The notes under the pieces were generated by a model. It saw only the letters and a program-made list of their open reading frames with translations, had not been told where the DNA came from and ran no database searches. Source: an uncultured Clostridia bacterium (GTDB lineage Bacteria; Bacillota; Clostridia; Christensenellales; UBA1242). From it: a stretch of DNA of 5,511 bases. A program made the translations under genes and the position numbers. Below, one piece after another: positions 1-5,511 of the stretch (its first letter is position 1; the number at the start of each line of letters is the position of its first letter). Location of the stretch: assembly GCA_947089305.1 (NCBI GenBank), contig CAMUJQ010000063.1:1-5511 (forward strand), read 5' to 3'.

Positions 1-1042
1 CTTCTTTAAACATTTTCTTTTCATCGCTAGTTTTAGGATAACTAAAAGTAGGTTTAATTCCAAATCTTTCATATAATAAATTACTTGCAGCTTCACTAAT
101 TTCAACACCGCTAGGAACAATAATTTTTTTTGTATTCAAGCCATTAGTTAAATATAATTGCATAATAAATGTTTCAAAATTGCTTTCGTCATATTTTAAT
201 AAATTAAAATTATTAACGCCTAAAACTTTTCCTTCTCTAACAGTTAAAAAACTTGCAATTGAAAATTCTTCATTTTGACTAACTGCAAATATATCGGCTG
301 AAATTTTTGTTGTTAATATATTTGTAATTTTGCCTTCTAGTTTTTTAAGCATCTTTAAATTTTCTCTAACTTTTAATGCTTCTTCAAAATTTTCAGTTTC
401 ACTTAAGGCTTGCATTCTGTTAATTAAAAGTTTCTCTACATAATCAGTTTTTCCGTTTAAAAACTTTATAACTTCTTTAACCTCATTATCATATTCAACT
501 TTACATTCCCCTTTACACGGAGCCAAACATTTACCCATGTGAAAATTCAGACAAGGTTTTAAACTTTTTTTTGCAGGCAAATTTAATTTACATTTTCTTA
601 ACTTAAAAGCCGATTCAATAATTTCAAGTAATTCAGTGGCATTAAGCCCATTAAAATATGGCCCAAAATATTTAGCATTTTTATCTTTAATTTTTCGCGT
701 TATTTCAACACGTGGATATGTCTCATTTGTTAAAATTTTAATATACGCAAATTGCTTACCATCTTTTAACAAAATATTATAATGTGGTTGATGTTTTTTA
801 ATTAAATTGCATTCAAGCGCTAAAGCATCTGTTTCACTAGGCACAATTATATAGTCAAAATCAACTACTTTACTAACCATAGCAAGAGTTTTTTCATTTT
901 TATAACTGTTATTAAAGTAACTTGATACTCTATTTTTTAAATTTTTTGCCTTACCGACATAAATAATTTCCCCAAGCGCATTTTTCATTATATATACACC
1001 GGGGTTTGTTGGCAATTTTAGAACTTTTTCTTTTAATGTCAT
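1..1042 (-). CDS. uvrC: UvrC, excinuclease ABC subunit C (N-terminal 347 residues, cut by window edge)
   Basis: UvrC is the nuclease of UvrABC nucleotide excision repair. In the known family it is recruited to the UvrB-DNA complex and cuts both sides of the lesion. Read from the ATG at 1042-1040, the frame is open to the window edge. Residues about 12-92 form the GIY-YIG nuclease domain that makes the 3' incision: GVY at 15-17, YVG at 28-30, an Arg at 38 (in KNLKNR), a Glu at 77 (in LALECN) and an Asn at 89, all at family catalytic positions. Cys151, Cys164, Cys172 and Cys176 (RKC, KPC, GKC, APC) match the four-cysteine cluster of UvrC that binds Fe-S in E. coli. Residues about 201-236 are the UVR motif that contacts UvrB (FEEALKVRENL). 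The RNase H-like 5'-incision domain lies mostly beyond the window. An in-frame TAA two codons upstream makes this ATG the first possible start. There is no Shine-Dalgarno. Confidence 0.97.
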   Translation of the reverse strand, partial: MTLKEKVLKLPTNPGVYIMKNALGEIIYVGKAKNLKNRVSSYFNNSYKNEKTLAMVSKVVDFDYIIVPSETDALALECNLIKKHQPHYNILLKDGKQFAYIKILTNETYPRVEITRKIKDKNAKYFGPYFNGLNATELLEIIESAFKLRKCKLNLPAKKSLKPCLNFHMGKCLAPCKGECKVEYDNEVKEVIKFLNGKTDYVEKLLINRMQALSETENFEEALKVRENLKMLKKLEGKITNILTTKISADIFAVSQNEEFSIASFLTVREGKVLGVNNFNLLKYDESNFETFIMQLYLTNGLNTKKIIVPSGVEISEAASNLLYERFGIKPTFSYPKTSDEKKMFKE

Positions 1043-1048
1043 GTTTTA

Positions 1049-1076
1049 ATTATAGCACAAAATAAAATTTTTTCAA
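1049..1076 (-). promoter_or_regulatory. Strong extended -10 promoter of uvrC, predicted to give a leaderless mRNA
   Basis: On the minus strand, TTGAAA (1076-1071) is followed by a 16-base spacer and a perfect TATAAT (1054-1049). TG lies one base before the -10, giving TGCTATAAT, the extended -10 form. Counting the last T of the -10 as -7 puts +1 at 1042, the A of the uvrC ATG. The promoter begins five bases after the upstream gene's terminator, so uvrC is probably transcribed on its own. The start site is inferred from spacing, not measured. Confidence 0.75.
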
Positions 1077-1080
1077 ACAT

Positions 1081-1111
1081 AAAAAAAGTCGCTATTTAAA
1101 ACGACTTTTTT
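1081..1111 (-). terminator. Rho-independent terminator of the CvpA-like gene, possibly bidirectional
   Basis: A perfect 10-bp inverted repeat (AAAAAAGTCG at 1082-1091 with CGACTTTTTT at 1102-1111) flanks a 10-base loop. On the minus strand the hairpin ends in a run of seven T (1087-1081). The stem starts three bases after the TAA stop at 1117-1115. The A-rich arm facing a T-rich arm would also allow termination of plus-strand transcription. The GC part of the stem is short (GTCG), so efficiency is uncertain. Confidence 0.8.
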
Positions 1112-1114
1112 ATT

Positions 1115-3481
1115 TTAGTTATTAGTAGCTGGTGCTTTATATTTGAAAAGATTAGCATATTTATCAAGTGTAGCATCGTCTGCTTCTGGGAACTTATCAG
1201 CAAACATTGTTTTAACTTCTTCTTTAGTTGCTTCAGTTTCAAAGATATCAGTAACATTATTTGTAATAAGTAAATCTGCAACGATTGTACTTGACTCAAT
1301 TGAATCTACAACTTGTTGTGTGTTTAATACCACTGGTTTTTCACTAAATTTAGCATTTAAAACATTTTCAATAATAGCAGATTCTTGAGCTAAATTTTCA
1401 ATAGCGTTTTCAGTTGTAACTGTGCCTTCCCCAACAATTTCATTAATTGTGTTTGTAACCATATTGTTGATTGCTGTTTTATTTTCTTCTGAAAGAGCCT
1501 CATAATTAGTTGATACATTTTTAATGCTATCAACAACAGTTGTAATTTGCTCTGCATCTAATTTTCCGCTTGTTGTATTATCAGTTGTTAATACAGTGGC
1601 AACATCAATAAGTGGAGCAACAACTGGAGCACATTCGATAATATTTAAATTATTCCAATTTTCAGTTCCGCAAATTTCTTCTAAGGTTTTATCTCCAAAT
1701 AAAGGCTTATCATTTATTGCACCTTTCAAAGTATCATTAAGTTGAGTTTTAAGTTCTTCTGGAAGTTCGTTAAGTGAAGTTAAAATATCACTAACGTCTC
1801 CAACTCCAAGATCAAAACTCTCACCTTGCATTTTGCTAACTAAAGCCATTGTTTTACCAACAGATTTAAATAAACTTGTAAAAGATACTTCTTTATAGTT
1901 TTCAATCTTAGTTAGATTTATACCCTCGCCACCAATCTTTTTAGTTTCATTTAAAATCTTTTCGCTAATTGTAATTTTAACTTTTTGATTTGTTTCTGGA
2001 TCAATTTCTTCTCCATCAATAAACTTTTCAACTGATAGTAAACGTTTCAAACCTGGATCAAAAATGTTTTCTAATAGTTTTAATTCTTTAAAACTATCTA
2101 TAACTTCTCCTAATTGTTCAAATGGAAGGTCTGCAAAGGTATCTGTTGTTTCCCCTTCTCCACCATTATTTAAGCTAGGATATACTTCTAAGAAGCAAAC
2201 AATAGCTTTGTTAAATATTCTTGCAAAAGTTTGTTTTTCTTCTTTCCAATTAATATTACTACTGTTTATTTTAGGGATTGAAATAATTTCGTCTTTTTGA
2301 TAACCAAGTTCAACTCTTTCTGCTTCAGGTAAGTTATTTAATCTAGTTTGTGTATTTTCAGATAGCGCATTAATACCGTCTACCATTAAACCTTTAACTA
2401 AATCACTACTAAACAATTTGTCAGCAAGTAATTCAAATAATCTTTCACCATTAGTTTTATTATCTTTCTCAACTTTATTTAAATATGTTTTTAATTCTTC
2501 AATATTTTTGAAATTAAGTAAAGTTGGAAGATCAAACTCTTCTGCAATTATTCTAATTGATCCTGCAACAGCATCAACTTCATCAGAAAACTTAATTTTT
2601 TGTCCATCAACTGTTGCTTGACTTAAATAATTAAATGTAGCAATATCAAGTTTTCCAATTCCAAAAATTGCACCAGGCATGCTCTTTCTATATGCACCTG
2701 CCACTTTTTTAACTTCAGCAACTGTTTTCAAAGATTCCTCAATATTTACACCATTATCAGGATTCGTAAGGTCATCACCACCTGGAGTTGTTACATCTCC
2801 AGATTCATTTTCACCACCGCTGATAACTCCATTTTCAACTAATTTAATTTGCTTTCCATTTTTATCATAAATTACACTAGCTGGAGTTTCTCCTTCTTCT
2901 GAGCCTTCTTCAACTTGTTTCATTTCATTTAACACAACTTCAGCAGCATCTGCAATTTTATATGCAACATTGCTAAAGCCCGCAACTGGAATCATGAAGA
3001 TAAAGCAAACAAACACGGCTTGCACAATTCCTATTAAACCACCAAGTAATCTATTCTTTTTGCCTTTTTTAGTCCAACCTCTTAAGAAGAGTTTAACTAT
3101 TCCAAAAATTATCCAAGTGATAATTTGAATTCCTATAAATAGAACTAAGAATACAATAGAACCACAAGCTGCAACGGCAAGAGCTGCTGCCATAGTAACT
3201 GGGCCTTCAAGCGCACCTGCAGTTTCTGGCATTCCAGATGAAATTAAAGATGCTATATAATCTTTTAATGTTTTTCCACCAATAACAATATCAGATGTTG
3301 TAACTTTTAATATCAAAGGCATAAATAATAAAACTACAACACTAACGCCTACAAATATACATAGACGCAACGTACTTTTTTTAAGCCCTCTCATTAGACC
3401 AAGTAAAAAGCCAAATAGCAAAATAGCTGCCATAAAGCCAGTTAATGCTAATGAGATTGTTTTAACAATTTCTCCAGGCAT
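1115..3481 (-). CDS. CvpA-like four-helix membrane protein with a large acidic extracytoplasmic domain (788 aa, function unknown)
   Basis: Residues 1-170 hold about four hydrophobic segments (roughly 9-30, 38-58, 96-132, 145-168). They resemble the CvpA/colicin V production family in pattern: a Gly/Arg turn after helix 1 (GLMRGLKKS) and an NRLLGGLIG motif before the last helix. The positive loops RGLKK and WTKKGKKNR predict cytoplasmic loops, so both termini and residues 170-788 should lie outside. That tail is acidic. It begins with low-complexity linkers (about 188-200 EEGSEEGE-rich; about 220-247 rich in Gly, Asp, Asn) and then appears mostly helical. Cysteines in the tail are at 429, 604 and 617. 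There is no LPXTG motif, terminal anchor or recognised enzyme motif. CvpA proteins are normally about 160-200 residues, so this is several times longer. The ATG has an AAGGAGG Shine-Dalgarno at seven bases and its own promoter. The CvpA relationship is from pattern memory, moderately sure. The role is unknown; a cell-surface or envelope function is an inference. Confidence 0.88.
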   Translation of the reverse strand: MPGEIVKTISLALTGFMAAILLFGFLLGLMRGLKKSTLRLCIFVGVSVVVLLFMPLILKVTTSDIVIGGKTLKDYIASLISSGMPETAGALEGPVTMAAALAVAACGSIVFLVLFIGIQIITWIIFGIVKLFLRGWTKKGKKNRLLGGLIGIVQAVFVCFIFMIPVAGFSNVAYKIADAAEVVLNEMKQVEEGSEEGETPASVIYDKNGKQIKLVENGVISGGENESGDVTTPGGDDLTNPDNGVNIEESLKTVAEVKKVAGAYRKSMPGAIFGIGKLDIATFNYLSQATVDGQKIKFSDEVDAVAGSIRIIAEEFDLPTLLNFKNIEELKTYLNKVEKDNKTNGERLFELLADKLFSSDLVKGLMVDGINALSENTQTRLNNLPEAERVELGYQKDEIISIPKINSSNINWKEEKQTFARIFNKAIVCFLEVYPSLNNGGEGETTDTFADLPFEQLGEVIDSFKELKLLENIFDPGLKRLLSVEKFIDGEEIDPETNQKVKITISEKILNETKKIGGEGINLTKIENYKEVSFTSLFKSVGKTMALVSKMQGESFDLGVGDVSDILTSLNELPEELKTQLNDTLKGAINDKPLFGDKTLEEICGTENWNNLNIIECAPVVAPLIDVATVLTTDNTTSGKLDAEQITTVVDSIKNVSTNYEALSEENKTAINNMVTNTINEIVGEGTVTTENAIENLAQESAIIENVLNAKFSEKPVVLNTQQVVDSIESSTIVADLLITNNVTDIFETEATKEEVKTMFADKFPEADDATLDKYANLFKYKAPATNN

Positions 3482-3488
3482 TTTAAAT

Positions 3489-3495
3489 CCTCCTT
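3489..3495 (-). promoter_or_regulatory. Shine-Dalgarno of the CvpA-like gene
   Basis: AAGGAGG on the minus strand lies seven bases before the ATG at 3481-3479. This is near-perfect complementarity to the 16S rRNA 3' end at ideal spacing, and it fixes the start codon. Confidence 0.95.
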
Positions 3496-3506
3496 AATAT
3501 AATTAT

Positions 3507-3535
3507 ATTATATCACAAAGAATTTTGCATGTAAA
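3507..3535 (-). promoter_or_regulatory. Sigma-A-type promoter of the CvpA-like gene
   Basis: TTTACA (3535-3530) is separated by exactly 17 bases from a perfect TATAAT (3512-3507) on the minus strand. The predicted +1 is an A near 3500, giving a leader of about 19 bases that holds the AAGGAGG site. It follows the pepF terminator directly, so this gene is likely transcribed independently and well. Confidence 0.8.
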
Positions 3536-3538
3536 GAG

Positions 3539-3581
3539 AAAAAATAAAAATTGTACAATTAAAACATATTGTACAATTTTT
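3539..3581 (-). terminator. Rho-independent terminator after pepF, built from two TTGTACAA palindromes
   Basis: Perfect 14-bp arms at 3546-3559 and 3568-3581 flank an 8-base loop. On the minus strand the hairpin runs into TTTTTATTTTTT. The stem starts nine bases after the pepF stop codon (3593-3591). Each arm contains the self-complementary TTGTACAA, so the element could also be a paired protein-binding site just upstream of the next gene's -35. The stem is AT-rich with only two GC pairs, so it is a weaker hairpin than usual, but position and T-tract favour a terminator. Confidence 0.72.
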
Positions 3582-3590
3582 TGTCGTTTA

Positions 3591-5360
3591 TTAAACAAGC
3601 TTTTCAAGTCGTGATAATATATCTTCAATAAATTTAAAAGCAATTTTATATGCTTCATCATTTTCCAAATCAATTTTAGCTAATTTTAAGGTTTCCATAG
3701 TTTTAAGTTTTGTTCCGCTTGATAAAAACTTAATGTAAGCTTTTATATAATTTTTATCTTGCAAAATGTTAGAAACAATATTAATTGCGGAAATAATTCC
3801 CGTTGCATATTTATAAACATAAAAATGGTAATAAAAGTGTGGAATGCTCAAGTATCCTAGTCCTGAATTTTTATCTGTTACAATTACTCCTTGATTATAT
3901 TCCTTTGTAACATTTTCATAAATTTTGTTTATATCACTAACAGTTAAAGGTTCGTCTTGTTCTATTCTTCTATGCACTTCTTCTTCAAATTTAGCAAATT
4001 TAGTTTGAACAAAAAATGTTCCAACAAATAAATCTAACATTTCAGTTAAATAAAAAATTTGTTTTTCTTTATTATCTTTATTTTGTTCAATTAAATAATA
4101 ATTTAATAAAACTTCGTTAACTGTACTTGCAATTTCTGCTAAAAAAATAGGATTGTTCGAATCAAAAAATCTATTGTTTTTACAAGTAAAATAACTATTC
4201 ACCGCATGGCCAAGTTCGTGGGCAATTGTGCTGGCATAATCTTCCATTCCATTAAAGTTAAGTAATACATAAGGATGAACAGCAAAACTACCACTCATAT
4301 ATGCGCCCGTAGTTTTGTTGTTTGTTTCCATAACATCAATCCAACGGTTGTTAAAAGCTTCTTTTAAAACATTAGTATAGTTTTCGCCAAACACACTAAG
4401 CGCTTTTATAACAGTTTGATAACATTCTTCATATGTGGCTTTTTTAGGTTTATAACTACTTAATGGAACGCTTGTATCATAATTATGTAATTCAGCATAT
4501 CCTAAAATCTTTTTTCTAAGCAAGTTATATCTTTTAAATAATGGCAACCCAAAAGTATAGTTTTTAATTAAATTTTTATAAACTTTTGTAGGCACCTTTT
4601 CAGCTTTTAGGGCTTGTTCTAGTGCTGATTTATATTTATATATTTTAGCATGTGCCACGCAAGTTTTAACAGCCCCTAAATAATTTGTTCCAATTGTTCT
4701 TTGAAATCTGTTTCTTTCTTTAAAAAATTTTTGAACTGCCTTTTTTCTAACTTCTCTAGGCTCCGTTCTTAAAATTGTTTCAACATTTTCAGGCGTTAAT
4801 TTTAATACTTCTCCACAAGAAAGTTTAACTTTTCCATAGTCTAGTTCACTATCATTAAATTGATCAAAAATTTCTTCATATAAATATGTATCACTAAGAC
4901 TATTGATTACTTTTTCTTCTTTTTCACTTAATATATGTTTTTTGTCCTCAATTAAATCTTCAAAATAATTTTTTTTGTAACTAAGCAAGGGATCATTTGC
5001 AAATTCCTTCAACTTGGAGGTTTTAAGTTTTGTTATTTCAAATCCAACATTTTCTATTGTTATTTTGCGATTAACCACTTCAAGTCGTTTAAGTAAAACT
5101 TGAGCATGCTCTTTACTTATATCTTCACTTTCAAGAAGATAAGCATAGCTAAAAAGCTTGTCAATATAAATATTGTTTTTTTCTAAAAACTTAAAATATG
5201 CGTCAAGATTTTGAGCTGTGTTTAATGTATTTTTAAATTTTTTTATATCTTCTGCAAATTGTTCATATTTTTTAAAATCTTTTTCAAAAGCTTCCTCTGT
5301 AGCATAAATATCCTGCAAGTTCCATTTGTATTTATCTGAAACATCTTTTCTATCTAACAT
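3591..5360 (-). CDS. pepF: Oligoendopeptidase F family zinc metallopeptidase (M3B), 589 aa, complete
   Basis: The M3B family comprises cytoplasmic zinc endopeptidases that cleave short oligopeptides inside a deep channel, aiding peptide turnover and nutrition. The zinc site is HELGH at residues 381-385 (His381 and His385 bind zinc, Glu382 is the general base). The third ligand is most likely Glu409 in FLAEIASTVNE. The family's C-terminal segment is clear at 508-521 (HFYYHFYVYKYATG), which in M3 enzymes carries His/Tyr residues that bind substrate and stabilise the transition state. The N-terminus (YKWNLQDIY at 11-19) and the length match PepF proteins of about 600 residues. No signal peptide or membrane segment is seen, so it is probably cytoplasmic. 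The ATG has an AAAGGAG site five bases upstream. It is followed by its own terminator, so it is probably monocistronic. Family assignment is firm; pepF as opposed to a paralogue such as pepB is the uncertain part. Confidence 0.96.
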   Translation of the reverse strand: MLDRKDVSDKYKWNLQDIYATEEAFEKDFKKYEQFAEDIKKFKNTLNTAQNLDAYFKFLEKNNIYIDKLFSYAYLLESEDISKEHAQVLLKRLEVVNRKITIENVGFEITKLKTSKLKEFANDPLLSYKKNYFEDLIEDKKHILSEKEEKVINSLSDTYLYEEIFDQFNDSELDYGKVKLSCGEVLKLTPENVETILRTEPREVRKKAVQKFFKERNRFQRTIGTNYLGAVKTCVAHAKIYKYKSALEQALKAEKVPTKVYKNLIKNYTFGLPLFKRYNLLRKKILGYAELHNYDTSVPLSSYKPKKATYEECYQTVIKALSVFGENYTNVLKEAFNNRWIDVMETNNKTTGAYMSGSFAVHPYVLLNFNGMEDYASTIAHELGHAVNSYFTCKNNRFFDSNNPIFLAEIASTVNEVLLNYYLIEQNKDNKEKQIFYLTEMLDLFVGTFFVQTKFAKFEEEVHRRIEQDEPLTVSDINKIYENVTKEYNQGVIVTDKNSGLGYLSIPHFYYHFYVYKYATGIISAINIVSNILQDKNYIKAYIKFLSSGTKLKTMETLKLAKIDLENDEAYKIAFKFIEDILSRLEKLV

Positions 5361-5365
5361 ATTAT

Positions 5366-5372
5366 CTCCTTT
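5366..5372 (-). promoter_or_regulatory. Shine-Dalgarno of pepF
   Basis: AAAGGAG on the minus strand lies five bases before the ATG at 5360-5358 and supports that start over later in-frame codons. Confidence 0.9.
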
Positions 5373-5378
5373 AATTAA

Positions 5379-5407
5379 ATTTTAACATAAAATAAAATGT
5401 AATACAA
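5379..5407 (-). promoter_or_regulatory. Candidate pepF promoter (weak -35, extended -10)
   Basis: On the minus strand TAAAAT (5384-5379) is preceded by TG one base away (TGTTAAAAT). A poor -35, TTGTAT (5407-5402), lies 17 bases upstream. The implied start near 5372 would leave a leader of only about 12 bases that opens with the Shine-Dalgarno itself. This is the best candidate in the intergenic region but is only moderately convincing. Confidence 0.4.
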
Positions 5408-5431
5408 ACAAAATATTTAAACTTAAAACAA

Positions 5432-5460
5432 TTGCCAAAAATAACAAAAATTGCTATACT
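5432..5460 (+). promoter_or_regulatory. Near-consensus promoter of the divergent plus-strand gene
   Basis: TTGCCA (5432-5437, five of six to consensus) is separated by exactly 17 bases from TATACT (5455-5460). TG one base before the -10 gives the extended form TGCTATACT. The predicted start is near 5466-5467, with a leader of about 15 bases containing the Shine-Dalgarno. It lies back to back with the candidate pepF promoter, about 25 bases away and not overlapping. Confidence 0.8.
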
Positions 5461-5470
5461 AATTTACATT

Positions 5471-5476
5471 AAGGAG
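5471..5476 (+). promoter_or_regulatory. Shine-Dalgarno of the divergent plus-strand gene
   Basis: AAGGAG lies five bases before the ATG at 5482. Together with the strong promoter just upstream, it is the main evidence that this edge ORF is a real gene. Confidence 0.88.
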
Positions 5477-5481
5477 AAATT

Positions 5482-5511
5482 ATGAAAGACGAAAAATTTG
5501 CTAAGGACATA
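5482..5511 (+). CDS. Start of an unidentified plus-strand gene (10 codons, cut by window edge)
   Basis: The reading frame MKDEKFAKDI starts at an ATG with a good Shine-Dalgarno and a near-consensus extended -10 promoter, and is still open at the window end. Ten charged residues are too few to name a family; the start is hydrophilic, so an N-terminal signal peptide is unlikely. It is divergent from pepF, so any shared control would act in the 121-base intergenic region. Confidence 0.75.
   Translation, partial: MKDEKFAKDI

Noticed and set aside
1096..1299. A 67-codon minus-strand open frame overlapping the end of the membrane-protein gene.
   Set aside because: It is out of frame with the 788-residue gene, rich in Leu/Lys/Ile as expected of shadow translation of AT-rich DNA, runs into the terminator hairpin and has no ribosome binding site of its own.
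1143..2870. Five plus-strand open frames of 63-81 codons (1143-1388, 1524-1745, 2064-2300, 2418-2621, 2679-2870).
   Set aside because: All lie antisense to the large membrane-protein gene, have Ser/Leu/Phe-rich composition typical of the reverse strand of Glu/Lys/Asn-rich coding sequence, and I did not see a promoter arrangement supporting them.
3482..3590. A possible riboswitch or leader RNA upstream of the membrane-protein gene.
   Set aside because: The predicted leader is only about 19 bases, and the rest of this gap is fully accounted for by the promoter and the pepF terminator.
5430..5455. A direct repeat AATTGC at 5430 and 5450, 20 bases apart, across the rightward promoter.
   Set aside because: It is only six bases, AT-rich, and both copies overlap the -35 and the spacer before the -10, so chance and promoter sequence explain it.
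1..5511. Mollicute-type recoding of TGA as Trp, suggested by the extreme AT content.
   Set aside because: Trp is encoded by TGG where checked (for example pepF residue 13), the genes are full length under the standard code, and UvrC and PepF have normal family lengths and motifs in the parts seen.

Overview
The window looks like chromosomal DNA of a low-GC Gram-positive bacterium (Firmicutes, Bacillota). It is strongly AT-rich, has AGGAGG-type Shine-Dalgarno sequences before most genes, and has sigma-A-like promoters with TATAAT -10 boxes. It uses the standard bacterial code: Trp is TGG in the genes read, and no long gene needs TGA read through. An uncultured gut-type clostridium or related lineage would fit, but the sequence does not fix a genus.

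Layout, right to left, because the main genes lie on the minus strand. (1) 5482-5511: the first ten codons of a plus-strand gene, behind a near-consensus promoter. (2) 3591-5360: a complete M3B zinc metallopeptidase of the oligoendopeptidase F family (pepF), divergent from gene 1 across a 121-base intergenic region. (3) 3546-3581: a hairpin terminator. (4) 1115-3481: a 788-residue membrane protein with a CvpA-like four-helix N-terminus and a roughly 620-residue acidic, helix-rich domain predicted to lie outside the cell. It has its own strong promoter and Shine-Dalgarno. (5) 1082-1111: a second hairpin terminator, starting three bases after that gene's stop codon. (6) 1-1042: the N-terminal 347 residues of UvrC, the nucleotide-excision-repair endonuclease. 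Its strong extended -10 promoter sits so close to the ATG that the mRNA should be leaderless.

Each gene appears to be its own transcription unit (promoter, gene, terminator), so their order need not mean shared function. UvrC acts in DNA repair and PepF in cytoplasmic peptide turnover. The CvpA-like protein is the part that known families do not explain well. The most noteworthy points are its very large ectodomain with possible diverged repeats of about 80 residues, the predicted leaderless uvrC start, and the paired TTGTACAA palindromes between pepF and the membrane-protein gene. No mobile element, CRISPR array, tRNA, rRNA or riboswitch was recognised, and no gene-free stretch exceeds 130 bases.
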